From contig WJMB01000297.1 of assembly GCA_014728185.1 (NCBI GenBank), positions 1 through 19,440 on the forward strand: DNA of 19,440 nucleotides, read 5' to 3'. Below are positions 6,428 to 19,440 of the stretch, piece by piece. Both the position numbers and the translations under genes were made by a program. The notes beneath the pieces are model-generated. The model ran no database searches. It saw nothing but the letters and a program-made list of their open reading frames with translations, and was not told the origin of the DNA. Numbering within the stretch: position 1 is the stretch's first letter; the number at the start of each line of letters is the position of its first letter. Source of the DNA: Candidatus Coatesiibacteriota bacterium. Lineage in GTDB: Bacteria; RBG-13-66-14.

Positions 6428-6802
6428 ATGAGCAAGGACGAAATCAAGGAAGCCCTGGGCCAGATGACCGTGCTGGAACTGGTCGAGCTGGTCAAGGAAC
6501 TCGAGGACGAGTGGGGCGTCAGCGCCGCCGCTCCGGTGGCCGTGGCCGCCGCCGGCGCCGCCGGTCCCGCCGCCGCCGAGGAGGAAGAGAAGACGGAATT
6601 CGACGTCATCCTCTCCAGCTTCGGCGACAAGAAGATCCAGGTCATCAAGGAAGTCCGCGCCCTGACCAGCCTGGGCCTCAAGGAAGCCAAGGCCCTGGTC
6701 GAGAGCGCTCCGGCTCCGATCAAGGAAGGCATCGAGAAGGAAGAGGCCGAGAAGATCAAGGAGCAGCTCGAGGGCGCCGGCGCCATCATCGAGATCAAGT
6801 AA
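6428..6802 (+). CDS. rplL: 50S ribosomal protein bL12 (L7/L12)
   Basis: This encodes 124 residues, a normal length. bL12 dimers recruit and activate translational GTPases. The start at ATG 6428 has an excellent GGAGGA (6418-6423) 4 nt upstream; a longer reading from 6407 would contain that ribosome site, so it is rejected. The N-terminal dimerisation domain (residues 1-33, with VLELVELVKELE) is followed by an Ala/Gly/Pro-rich hinge (residues about 36-58) and the globular C-terminal domain (EFDVILSSFGDKKIQVIKEVR... to the end), with the conserved GLKEAKALVESAP helix. It is the last gene of the rplK-A-J-L group. A strong hairpin follows 24 nt after the stop. Confidence 0.97.
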   Translation: MSKDEIKEALGQMTVLELVELVKELEDEWGVSAAAPVAVAAAGAAGPAAAEEEEKTEFDVILSSFGDKKIQVIKEVRALTSLGLKEAKALVESAPAPIKEGIEKEEAEKIKEQLEGAGAIIEIK

Positions 6803-6826
6803 ACAGCTCGCAGAGAAGTCAGTCAT

Positions 6827-6856
6827 CCCCCGGCCGCGGGGCATCACGGCCGGGGG
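6827..6856 (+). terminator. GC-rich hairpin after rplL, possible attenuator
   Basis: CCCCCGGCCG (6827-6836) and CGGCCGGGGG (6847-6856) form a perfect 10-bp stem with a 10-nt loop. Only TTGC follows, so the U-tract is weak. That fits a partial terminator or processing site between rplL and rpoB, where E. coli also has an attenuator. Confidence 0.55.
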
Positions 6857-7042
6857 TTGCTGCTACCGCGGCGGAGTCATCGCCGGAGGGGAGGAAGTCT
6901 TCCCGTACGGTCTTCGGGGGAAATCACCGATAGCCGACCCCGGTGCCTTTCGCTGCCGTACTAATACCGCTCCAGCTTCGTATCTGAACACCCTGGTGTT
7001 GATCCTGAGGCTTCTCCTCGCCTCCCCTCCGCTCCAAGCCCC

Positions 7043-7071
7043 TTGCATTCAGCAAAACCGTGGTTTACAAT
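7043..7071 (+). promoter_or_regulatory. Sigma70-type promoter upstream of rpoB (P1)
   Basis: TTGCAT (7043-7048) and TACAAT (7066-7071) are separated by exactly 17 nt, at the edge of an AT-rich block that stands out from the GC-rich surroundings. Transcription would start near 7078, about 395 nt before the rpoB start. Confidence 0.55.
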
Positions 7072-7128
7072 AAAAAATTAATTCCAATTCGGGCCGATAA
7101 AGCCTTTCTTTTTTCGACTCTTTCATTG

Positions 7129-7134
7129 TATAAT
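7129..7134 (+). promoter_or_regulatory. TATAAT box, second rpoB promoter candidate (P2)
   Basis: A perfect TATAAT preceded by TG sits 58 nt downstream of the P1 -10 box. The -35 region (TTCTTT or similar) is poor, so it would have to rely on the -10 region. The predicted start is near 7141. Confidence 0.4.
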
Positions 7135-7141
7135 TAAGCTC

Positions 7142-7472
7142 CGGGTTTTTGACCCACCGCGACAAAGCGCTGGCACGGCCAGAATTAGTGCCGCGTGATG
7201 GATCGAAAACCAGACGCCTCGATCAACCACGCAACCGCAGCGGCTAGGCGGCTACGGATTGGATAAACCTTTGTCCGCCCTAGGATTACAAAAGCCGCAA
7301 CACACGGTCGAACACCGCTGAGCCCACGCAGGATCGCCCCCTTGGTCCAGCGCGGGTTAGTATACCCTTCAGGCGAAGCCCCCTGCACAAAGTGTGCCAA
7401 CTTATCTGTTCGGCACGTAAATGCAGGCATGGAGCTCCTTTCCCCGTTCTCGTCATCCCCGCCGGAGAACCA
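7142..7472 (+). other. Long structured leader of rpoBC mRNA, no gene
   Basis: No convincing coding frame exists in this stretch on either strand. Hairpins can be seen: CGC-T-GGCAC (7168-7176) with GTGCCGCG (7188-7195), and GGATAA (7261-7266) with TTGTCC (7271-7276). A 330-nt leader with stems between promoter-like elements and rpoB suggests post-transcriptional control, but I recognise no known RNA family. Confidence 0.4.
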
Positions 7473-10400
7473 ATGTCCAACACGCGTCTCTCATACGGAA
7501 AACTCGACACACCGATGGAGCTGCCCAACCTGCTCCAGGTGCAGCGCGACAGCTTCCGCAACTTCCTCCAGGACGATCTGCCGGCCTCCAAGCGTATCCG
7601 CCAGGGGCTGCAATACGCCTTCGAACGCGTCTTCCCCATCGAAGACCCCTCGGGCGTGTTCCGCCTGGAGTTCAAGAAGTACAAGCTGGACCTGCCCAAG
7701 TACGAGGTCGAGGAGTGCAAGGACCGGGACATGACCTTCGGCGCGCCGTTGAAGGTCACCTTCCAGCTCCACGTCTACTCCGTGGACCGCAAGCGCAAAG
7801 AGGACCGGCAGCTCATCGACATCCGCGAGGAGACCCTCTACCTGGGCGAGCTGCCGATGATGACCGACTCGGGCACCTTCATCATCAACGGTGCCGAGCG
7901 CGTGGTGGTCAGCCAGTTGCACCGCTCCCCGGGCGTGTTCTTCAAGGAGGACGTCCAGCCCGGCGGTCGCAAGCTCTACAGCTCCCGCATCATCCCCGTG
8001 CGCGGTTCCTGGCTCGATTTCTCCATCGACGCCAACGACATCATGTACCTGTCGATCGACCGCAAGCGCAAGATGCTCATCACCACCTTCCTGCGCGCCC
8101 TGGGTTACGCCTCCAACGCCGAGATCCTGGCCGTCTTCGCCGCCGGCGATCCCGTACCCATCGCCGAGAAGGGGAAGATCATCGGCGCCGCCCTGGCCAC
8201 CAAGGTCTTCGACCCCCACTCCGACAACCCCGACGAGACCCTCTACGAGTACGGCACGATCATCAACAAGAAGGTCTATGAGGACCTGAAGGCCAACGGC
8301 ATCCGTCACGTGCGCCTGCTGCCCGATCTGATTCCCATCGCCGACGCCGAGCGCCTCGTCGGAGCCATCGCCCTGGAGGACGTCGTCGACCTGAGCTCGG
8401 GTGAACTGCTGGTCGAGGCCGACCGCGAGATCACTCCCGAGGCCTACACCCGCATCGCCGACGCCGGCATCGAGGCCGTCCGGGTCATCCCGGAGCCCGA
8501 GCGCGTCGAGTTCAACGTGATCCGGCGGACCCTGGAGAAGGACAACATGCCCTCCAAGGTCGAGTCCGCGCTGCGTGTCTACACCCTGCTGCGTCCCGGC
8601 GAGCCGCCCAACACCGAGGCCGCGGTCAAGTTCTTCAACACCCTGTTCTTCAACGTCCGTCGCTACGACCTGGGCAACGTCGGCCGCAAGAAGCTCGATG
8701 ACAAGCTGGGCCTGGACATCCCGCTGGAGGAGCACCGGCTGGACCGCGATGACATCATCGAGACCTGCCGCTACCTGCTCAAGCTGCGCGCCGGGCACAC
8801 CGGCTCCTCCACCGACGACATCGATCACCTGGGCAACCGCATCGTGCTCAGCGTGGGTGAGCTGCTGGAAGACGTCTGCCACGTGGGCATCAGCCGTCTG
8901 GAGCGGGTGGCCCGCGACCGCATGGCCGTTCAGGAGCCCGGGCGCTGCATGCCCTCGGACCTGATCAATTCCAAGCCGCTGACCGGGGCTATCAAGGAGT
9001 TTTTCGGCTCCTCGGCGCTGTCCCAGTTCATGGACCAGGTCAACCCCCTCTCCGAGCTCACGCACAAGCGTCGCGTCTCGGCCCTGGGACCGGGCGGACT
9101 CTCCCGCGACCGCGCCACCTTCGAGGTCCGCGACGTTCACTACACCCACTACGGCCGGCTCTGTCCCATCGAGACCCCCGAGGGGCCCAACATCGGCCTG
9201 ATCAACTCCCTGTCCACCTACGCCCGCATCAACCGCTTCGGCCTCATCGAAACACCCTACCGGGTTGTTGACAAGGGCAAGGTCACCGACAAGATAGTCT
9301 GGCTCTCGGCCATCGACGAAGAGGACAAGATCGTCGCCCAGGCCAACACCCCCCTCGACAAGAAGGGACGCCTCAAGGGCGAAGAGGTCCAGGCGCGTCA
9401 GCTCAGCGAATACCCCATCGTCACGCCCGACGAGGTCGATTACATGGACGTCAGCCCCAAGCAGGTCATCAGTGTCTCCACGGCGCTGATTCCCTTCCTG
9501 GAGCACGACGACGCCAACCGCGCCCTGATGGGCTCCAACATGCAGCGTCAGGCGGTGCCGCTGATGACCACGGAACCGCCTCTGGTGGGCACCGGTGTCG
9601 AAGAGAAGGCCGCCCGGGACTCCGGCGTGCTGTTGCTGGCCCGACGTCCCGGCAAGGTGGTCTACGTTTCGGCGGTGCGTATCGAGGTCGAGACCGGTGA
9701 TATCGACGAATACACCGGCCAGCCCCAGCGCGACGTCTACCGTATCGGCCGCTACGTGCGCTCAAACCAGGACACCTGCATCAACCGCAAGCCCACGGTG
9801 CGACGCGGCGACGTGGTCGAGTCCGGCGACGTCCTCGCCGACGGCCAGGCCACCAGCCGGGGCGAGCTGGCCCTGGGTCGCAACGTTTTGGTGGCCTTCC
9901 TGCCCTGGTTCGGCTACAACTTCGAGGACGCCATCGTCATCAGCGAGGAGCTGGTCCGCAACGATTACTTCACCTCGATCCACATCGAGGAGTACGAGAT
10001 CGAGTGCCGGGACACCAACCTGGGGCGCGAAGAGATCACCGCCGACATCCCCAACGTCTCCGCAGACAGCCTGCGCCACCTCGACGAGACCGGCATCATC
10101 CGCATCGGCGCCGAGGTGCATCCCGGCGACATCCTCGTCGGCAAGGTGGCCCCCAAGGGCGAGACCGAGCTGACCCCGGAGGAGGGCCTGCTGCGGGCCA
10201 TCTTCGGCGAGAAGGCCAAGGACGTACGCGACGCCTCGCTCAAGGCCCCGCCGGGGCTGGAGGGCAAGATCATCGGCGTCAAGGTGTTCAGCCGCAAGAG
10301 CAAGGAGCACACCGAGGCGCTGAACGAGAGCGAGATCGAGCAGATCGAAAGCTACAAACGAGCCAAGGAGCATGAGCTCACTCGCCTCGACAAGGACGAA

Positions 10401-11408
10401 GGCTATGCGCTGAAGCGGATTCTCGTCGAGCGCTGGGAAGACCTGAAGGTCACCGAGGCCAAGCCGCTGGCCGAAGAGATCCGCGAACGCTGGCATCGCT
10501 TCACCGCCACCGGCGACATGGCCGAGATCGAAATGGAGGGCGACGTCACCCTCGACGAGGACTTCGTCGAACGGGTCGAGTTGGCCCTGGACCACTACCA
10601 GGAACTCAAGGCCCGCGTGGACCTGCAGACCAAGATCAAGATCGACCGCATCGAGCGCGGCGACGAGCTGCCGCCGGGGATCTACTCCATCGTCAAGGTC
10701 TACGTGGCCCGCAAGAGCCGCCTGTCGGTGGGCGACAAGATGGCCGGACGCCACGGCAACAAGGGCGTCATCGCCAAGATCGTCCCCGTCGAGGACATGC
10801 CCTACATGCCCGACGGCAAGCCGATCCAGATGGTGCTCAACCCCCTGGGCGTGCCCAGCCGCATGAACGTCGGCCAGATTCTGGAAACCCACCTGGGCTG
10901 GGCGGCCCGCAAGATGGGCGTCAGCGTGGCCACGCCGGTGTTCGAGGGCGCCACCGAAGACGAGATCAAGGATATGCTGGAGAAAGCCGAGCTGCCGCGC
11001 AGCGGCAAGATAACCCTGCGCGACGGCAAGACCGGCGAGGCCTTCGATTCCGAGGTCACCGTCGGCTACCACTACATGCTCAAGCTGAGCCATTTGGCCG
11101 AAGAGAAGATCCACGCCCGCTCCATCGGCCCCTACAGCCTCGTGACCCAGCAGCCCCTGGGCGGCCGCGCCCAGATGGGCGGTCAGCGCTTCGGCGAGAT
11201 GGAGGTCTGGGCGGTCGAGGCTTACGGCGCCTCGCACATTCTGCGCGAGCTGCTGACGGTCAAGAGCGACGACGTGCCCGGTCGCTCCAAGACCTACGAG
11301 GCGATCGTCAAGGGCGAGAACACGCCGGAGCCGGGCATCCCGGAAAGCTTCAACGTGTTGCGCCGCGAGCTGATGGGCCTCTGCCTGGACATGGAGCTGG
11401 AAGAATAG
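7473..11408 (+). CDS. rpoB: DNA-directed RNA polymerase subunit beta
   Basis: This encodes 1311 residues. I chose ATG 7473 because GGAG lies 5 nt upstream and the product begins MSNTRLSYGKL; an upstream in-frame start at 7392 would add 27 unrelated residues. The beta subunit forms one pincer of the polymerase and most of the rifampicin pocket. Family landmarks in order: the protrusion/lobe region with an SI1-like lobe insertion around residues 230-350; the rifampicin cluster from G512 (SSALSQFMDQVNPLSELTHKRR), with D521, H531 and S536 matching E. coli D516, H526 and S531; the GYNFEDAI block; an insertion of moderate length with a coiled-coil look (residues about 940-1050); the active-site lysines K1089 and K1097 in GDKMAGRHGNKGV; and the C-terminal PESFNVLRRELMGLCLDMELEE clamp. 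The rifampicin-site residues are of the sensitive type. rpoC follows after 91 nt. Confidence 0.98.
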   Translation: MSNTRLSYGKLDTPMELPNLLQVQRDSFRNFLQDDLPASKRIRQGLQYAFERVFPIEDPSGVFRLEFKKYKLDLPKYEVEECKDRDMTFGAPLKVTFQLHVYSVDRKRKEDRQLIDIREETLYLGELPMMTDSGTFIINGAERVVVSQLHRSPGVFFKEDVQPGGRKLYSSRIIPVRGSWLDFSIDANDIMYLSIDRKRKMLITTFLRALGYASNAEILAVFAAGDPVPIAEKGKIIGAALATKVFDPHSDNPDETLYEYGTIINKKVYEDLKANGIRHVRLLPDLIPIADAERLVGAIALEDVVDLSSGELLVEADREITPEAYTRIADAGIEAVRVIPEPERVEFNVIRRTLEKDNMPSKVESALRVYTLLRPGEPPNTEAAVKFFNTLFFNVRRYDLGNVGRKKLDDKLGLDIPLEEHRLDRDDIIETCRYLLKLRAGHTGSSTDDIDHLGNRIVLSVGELLEDVCHVGISRLERVARDRMAVQEPGRCMPSDLINSKPLTGAIKEFFGSSALSQFMDQVNPLSELTHKRRVSALGPGGLSRDRATFEVRDVHYTHYGRLCPIETPEGPNIGLINSLSTYARINRFGLIETPYRVVDKGKVTDKIVWLSAIDEEDKIVAQANTPLDKKGRLKGEEVQARQLSEYPIVTPDEVDYMDVSPKQVISVSTALIPFLEHDDANRALMGSNMQRQAVPLMTTEPPLVGTGVEEKAARDSGVLLLARRPGKVVYVSAVRIEVETGDIDEYTGQPQRDVYRIGRYVRSNQDTCINRKPTVRRGDVVESGDVLADGQATSRGELALGRNVLVAFLPWFGYNFEDAIVISEELVRNDYFTSIHIEEYEIECRDTNLGREEITADIPNVSADSLRHLDETGIIRIGAEVHPGDILVGKVAPKGETELTPEEGLLRAIFGEKAKDVRDASLKAPPGLEGKIIGVKVFSRKSKEHTEALNESEIEQIESYKRAKEHELTRLDKDEGYALKRILVERWEDLKVTEAKPLAEEIRERWHRFTATGDMAEIEMEGDVTLDEDFVERVELALDHYQELKARVDLQTKIKIDRIERGDELPPGIYSIVKVYVARKSRLSVGDKMAGRHGNKGVIAKIVPVEDMPYMPDGKPIQMVLNPLGVPSRMNVGQILETHLGWAARKMGVSVATPVFEGATEDEIKDMLEKAELPRSGKITLRDGKTGEAFDSEVTVGYHYMLKLSHLAEEKIHARSIGPYSLVTQQPLGGRAQMGGQRFGEMEVWAVEAYGASHILRELLTVKSDDVPGRSKTYEAIVKGENTPEPGIPESFNVLRRELMGLCLDMELEE

Positions 11409-11447
11409 TCACCGCCCTGGAGCGGTTAACCCATTTTCAAGCCTGAT

Positions 11448-11486
11448 CCCGCCCGCGGGCGGGCAGCAACCCTTCCCAACGGGAAG
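11448..11486 (+). promoter_or_regulatory. Two hairpins in the rpoB-rpoC gap
   Basis: A perfect 16-nt palindrome, CCCGCCCGCGGGCGGG (11448-11463), is followed by CTTCCC-AAC-GGGAAG (11472-11486). Both lie within the 91-nt gap, and the second ends just before the G5 run (11489-11493) that serves as the rpoC ribosome site. There is no T-run. An effect on rpoC translation or mRNA processing is plausible. Confidence 0.4.
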
Positions 11487-11499
11487 TCGGGGGCAGATA

Positions 11500-16857
<5,358 letters not shown>

Positions 16858-16897
16858 CCGGGACCACGAGCGAATCGCGATGGGATACATACGGGAC

Positions 16898-16923
16898 GAG
16901 GCGGCGTTGAAGGACACCGCCTC
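16898..16923 (+). terminator. Hairpin in the rpoC-engB gap, weak terminator candidate
   Basis: GAGGCGG (16898-16904) pairs with CCGCCTC (16917-16923), a 7-bp stem with a 12-nt loop starting 40 nt after the rpoC stop. No T-run follows, so it is more likely an mRNA 3'-end stabiliser or processing site than an intrinsic terminator. Confidence 0.35.
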
Positions 16924-16995
16924 GATCCTATGTGGAACGCCCCCGAGCCGGTCGGCCCGGCCCCGGAATAGAAAACACCAAACCGCGCGGGATGC

Positions 16996-17592
16996 ATGAA
17001 ACAGAAGATCCACAGCGCCGAGTTGAGTCTGAGCTGTGGGCGGCCGGATCAGTTGCCGCCTCCTCTCGAGCCCGAAGTCGCCCTGGTGGGGCGCTCCAAC
17101 GTGGGCAAGAGCAGCCTGATCAACTCCCTGGTCAACCGCAAGAACCTGGCCCGCAAGAGCAACACGCCGGGAAAGACCCGTCTGGTCAACTTCTACCGCA
17201 TTGAGCTGGTCTGCGGCGGCGCCAGGCGACGGCTTCTCCTCGTCGACACCCCGGGCTACGGCTACGCCCAGGCCTCGCGCGGCGAGCGTCGGCGCTTCGA
17301 CGAACTGATGAACGCCTATCTCAACGCCCGGCGCTCAAGCCTCGAGCGGGTGGCGCTGGTCTGCGACCTGCGCCATCCGGGTAAAAGCGCCGACCTGGAG
17401 GCCTGGGAGTGGCTTACCGGCCTGGGCTATCCCCTGCTCGCCGTGGCCACCAAGGCCGACAAGCTCTCCAAGAACGCCCGGGCCAAAAACCTGGCGGCCT
17501 GGAGCCGCGCCCTGGGGACTCGTCCCCTGGAGTACTCGGCCGCCGAAGGCTTCGGGCGTGACGCCCTCTGGCCGTTGCTGCTCGGTATTTAG
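16996..17592 (+). CDS. engB: Ribosome biogenesis GTPase EngB/YihA/YsxC
   Basis: This encodes 198 residues, the usual length. EngB is a TRAFAC-class GTPase needed for late 50S subunit assembly and is essential in several bacteria. Motifs in order: G1 GRSNVGKS (residues 32-39), the G2 Thr within PGKTRLVNF (about 57-65), G3 DTPGYG (84-89), G4 TKAD (152-155) and G5 SAAEG (about 181-185). All are complete, so it should be active. The start at ATG 16996 is preceded only by a weak GCGGGA. It lies 138 nt after rpoC, where many bacteria have rpsL-rpsG-fusA, so the usual str genes are displaced here. A role in 50S assembly fits the neighbouring ribosomal protein genes. A terminator-like hairpin follows. 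Confidence 0.95.
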   Translation: MKQKIHSAELSLSCGRPDQLPPPLEPEVALVGRSNVGKSSLINSLVNRKNLARKSNTPGKTRLVNFYRIELVCGGARRRLLLVDTPGYGYAQASRGERRRFDELMNAYLNARRSSLERVALVCDLRHPGKSADLEAWEWLTGLGYPLLAVATKADKLSKNARAKNLAAWSRALGTRPLEYSAAEGFGRDALWPLLLGI

Positions 17593-17686
17593 GATTCAGC
17601 ACCGTACAGGCGACGGCTGCGCTGTGTGCGGTGAACGCCCATTCTGACCGGCCCTGCGACCCGATTGACCGGCCTTTGCGGCCCCC

Positions 17687-17712
17687 GGCCGCCTTGACCC
17701 GGCCTGGTTTTT
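17687..17712 (+). terminator. Probable intrinsic terminator after engB
   Basis: GGCCG (17687-17691) pairs with CGGCC (17700-17704) around an 8-nt loop, followed by TGG and TTTTT (17708-17712). The stem is short but GC-only and the T-run is good. Just upstream, GACCGGCC-type units recur (about 17646, 17667 and, as GACCCGGCC, 17696), offering alternative pairings. Confidence 0.5.
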
Positions 17713-17901
17713 GTGCTAACTAATAGTTTGTCTTAAGAGACGATCTCAGCACGCCCTTTTCCATAACCATTCGTTCACCAACCTGATTGCGGCCAGACGG
17801 TACGGGTTCGATCTTGAACTCCCGGTCGGTATGAATTGACCCGATCGGTCAGCTAATCCCGTCTGGGTCCTTCCACGTATAACCACCTCAGGGGAGGAGC
17901 G

Positions 17902-18774
17902 ATGAAGCCTGGGTACCTGCTGCTCATCCTCGCCGTCGTCGGCGCCGTCGGCGCCGTGGACAACCTGAACGCCGATTACACAGCGATTTTGCAAGAAGAC
18001 ATCTCCACCGACACCGTTTGGGATATCGACGGCTCGCCCTACGTCGTCTTCGGCAACCTTTACATCCGCAACGGCGCCACGCTGCGCATCGAGGACGGCG
18101 TCACCGTGCGCTTCGACAAGGTGACCCTGGACGGCGGCTACCGCGAAGGCGCGGAGATCATCGTTTCCGACGGTGCCCTGATCGCCGAGGGCGCGCCGGG
18201 CTGGCCGATCCTGTTCACCTCCAACGAGGCCATCCCCTTCGCCGGGGACTGGGGCGCGCTGGTTATCGAGGGCAACAACACCGTTACCCTGTCGATGTGC
18301 CGTATCGAGTACGCCAAGGACGGCCTGTTGATGCAGAGCATGACGATGGGCGCGGCGATGTCCTCCACCATAGAGCACCTCGAGATCAGCAACTGCTCTC
18401 AGCACGGCATCTCGGTCAACAGCGGCACCTCACCCGATATCACCGGCTGCACAATCACCGGCAACGGCTCCGGCCTTTCCTACGACGGCGGCATCTACCT
18501 GATGGACAGCGCGCCGCTGATCAACTACAACAACATCTACAGCAACAACCCGTACAACATCATCAACGACTCCATCTACAACGTCGACGCCACCTATAAC
18601 TGGTGGGAGACCACCAACGAGCAGCTCATCGCCCAGGGCATCTACGACTACTACGACCGCAGCGTCTGGGGCGAGGTCGAATTCGTCCCCTACCTGACCG
18701 AACCCTCCGAAGACGGCGGCGGCGTGGCCATGCGCACCTGGGGCCTGATCAAGAGCTACAACATGGACGACTAG
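17902..18774 (+). CDS. Secreted right-handed parallel beta-helix protein
   Basis: This encodes 290 residues from ATG 17902, with GGGGAGGAGC just upstream. Residues 1-18 form a Sec signal peptide (Lys2, hydrophobic core LLLILAVVGAVG, likely cleavage after Ala18). The mature part shows beta-helix (PbH1-like) rungs: short hydrophobic strands with Gly/Asn turns (GNLYIRNGATLRIEDGVTVRF; LEISNCSQHGISVNSG; CTITGNGSG; NNIYSNNPYNI). It then has the ATYNWWETTN motif and a closing VEFVPYL, a pattern common in exported beta-helix proteins of environmental bacteria. No catalytic residues can be assigned. Such proteins are surface or extracellular; some cleave polysaccharides and others are structural. It lacks a visible C-terminal sorting domain and ends with a charged tail. 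It appears to be a single-gene unit with its own terminator. Confidence 0.8.
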   Translation: MKPGYLLLILAVVGAVGAVDNLNADYTAILQEDISTDTVWDIDGSPYVVFGNLYIRNGATLRIEDGVTVRFDKVTLDGGYREGAEIIVSDGALIAEGAPGWPILFTSNEAIPFAGDWGALVIEGNNTVTLSMCRIEYAKDGLLMQSMTMGAAMSSTIEHLEISNCSQHGISVNSGTSPDITGCTITGNGSGLSYDGGIYLMDSAPLINYNNIYSNNPYNIINDSIYNVDATYNWWETTNEQLIAQGIYDYYDRSVWGEVEFVPYLTEPSEDGGGVAMRTWGLIKSYNMDD

Positions 18775-18815
18775 AGGACCGAGCGACCAACCCCCTCGGC
18801 AACAACAGATAAACG

Positions 18816-18838
18816 AACCGCCCCCCGGGGCGGTTTTT
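18816..18838 (+). terminator. Intrinsic terminator after the beta-helix gene
   Basis: AACCGCC (18816-18822) pairs with GGCGGTT (18829-18835) around a CCCCGG loop, running into TTTTT (18834-18838). It lies 42 nt after the stop codon and is the clearest rho-independent terminator in the window. Confidence 0.85.
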
Positions 18839-19440
18839 GTCGACTTGCGGAAGACTGCCTTTCCAGGATGCTAGTGGGTCTAGATGGCTGGAAGATCATG
18901 GGACATGGACAAACCTTTGACGGATATCGAAAAAACTGGACCGGCATTTGTAACCATAGAGAGCCGCATCGAGTAGAAGGTCTCGATAAACACTCGACGG
19001 AAGCCGTCAACTCGAGAGGCCGGCTGGCTGTCATAGGTTCTAAACCAGGCGATAGCCCGCTGTTAGCATATCACTCCCTACCAATACAAAACTTTTGGGC
19101 GGAGCGAACAGCCTCCGGGTTCACGCAAACTGAGTTCAAGGCGAGGTTGATCGCCATAAAGCGGGAGGGGATTATCACCTGAAACTGAATCTACGTCGAA
19201 AACGCCAAAGAGCGGCATTTAGAACTGAAGTGCCGACAATCACCTCACGAAGGGCTCCAGCTCGATATGCAAACGTTTTGATATCTACTAAAGTCGCAGT
19301 TTTTAAAGAGGCGTTTAGTCTCATATTACCTGAGATGCTCGGGATCCAAATCAGGAATCGCTACTTCCCGAAGCAGAGCGTTCTATTTGATGCGTCCGCT
19401 TAGAGAACATCTTTGATGCCACCAGGCAACGCACAAACAG
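18839..19440. other. AT-richer terminal stretch without a supported gene
   Basis: Base composition becomes visibly more AT-rich than in the rest of the window, especially after 19200. A 104-codon open frame at 18868-19182 (+) exists, but it lacks a Shine-Dalgarno, shows no third-position G/C preference and resembles no family I know. The last 250 nt have frequent stops in all frames on reading. It may be non-coding, decayed or acquired DNA. Confidence 0.4.

Noticed and set aside
7392..7472. 27-residue N-terminal extension of RpoB from an upstream in-frame start
   Set aside because: There is no ribosome site, and the extension has no counterpart in RpoB proteins. ATG 7473 has GGAG at the right distance.
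9006..9080. Possible rifampicin-resistance changes in RpoB
   Set aside because: The key positions equivalent to D516, H526, R529, S531 and L533 are conserved. The Val at the N518-equivalent position occurs, as far as I recall, in other wild-type bacteria.
7491..9506. Very long open frame on the minus strand opposite rpoB (671 codons), with others at 9762-11237 and 11437-16407 (1656 codons) opposite rpoB and rpoC
   Set aside because: They are antisense shadows of strongly coding, GC-rich genes. The translated products are low-complexity Val/Asp/Leu/Gly-rich strings with no recognisable domains, and the + strand genes are unmistakable.
18868..19182. 104-codon open frame (+) after the terminator
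   Set aside because: It has no Shine-Dalgarno, atypical composition and no family resemblance. It is kept only as a note in the description of the terminal region.

Overview
The window is a GC-rich bacterial chromosome segment carrying the transcription/translation core locus: tRNA-Thr(UGU), tRNA-Tyr, tRNA-Gly, tRNA-Thr(GGU), rpmG, tRNA-Trp, secE, nusG, rplK, rplA, rplJ, rplL, rpoB, rpoC, then engB and a secreted beta-helix protein. All supported genes are on the + strand. The beta' subunit carries an E. coli-like (SI3-type) insertion in the trigger loop and an extended segment before an 'IIENPI' motif that I associate with FCB-group bacteria. The organism is therefore probably a Gram-negative-type, possibly uncultured lineage, but the phylum cannot be fixed from sequence reading alone.

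Layout. 1-458: end of an unknown gene, translationally coupled to a small two-helix membrane protein. 477-2726: four tRNA genes. A membrane-anchored SGNH-like gene, broken by a one-base frameshift, lies between the first and second tRNAs, and about 600 nt of non-coding DNA lies between tRNA-Gly and tRNA-Thr. 2746-4266: rpmG, tRNA-Trp, secE, nusG; tuf, which commonly sits beside these tRNAs, is absent. 4321-6802: ribosomal stalk and L1 proteins L11, L1, L10 and L7/L12, with a structured leader before rplJ. 6803-7472: a GC-rich hairpin, two promoter-like elements and a long leader. 7473-16857: rpoB and rpoC. 16996-18774: engB and a beta-helix exoprotein, each followed by a terminator-like hairpin. 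18839-19440: more AT-rich DNA without a convincing gene.

The standout is rpoC. The 1785-residue beta' has all catalytic and zinc residues. Inside the second part of its SI3-like trigger-loop insertion lies a block of about 289 residues made of tandem, degenerate DnaJ (J-domain) repeats: a C-terminal half, four more complete copies, then an N-terminal half. None has a canonical HPD motif; one has NPD. The block is in frame, with codon use like the rest of the gene, and the flanking SBHM sequence resumes cleanly after it. This looks like a J-domain-derived accessory module built into the moving part of RNA polymerase. I know of no description of such an arrangement.

The genes form one functional unit. 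SecE serves the translocon, NusG couples RNA polymerase to the ribosome, L11/L1/L10/L12 form the L1 stalk and the factor-binding stalk of the 50S subunit, and RpoB/RpoC form the polymerase catalytic core. Visible regulatory elements (promoters before tRNA-Tyr, tRNA-Thr(GGU) and rpoB, the L10 leader, and hairpins in the rplL-rpoB and rpoB-rpoC gaps) suggest several transcription units within the cluster.
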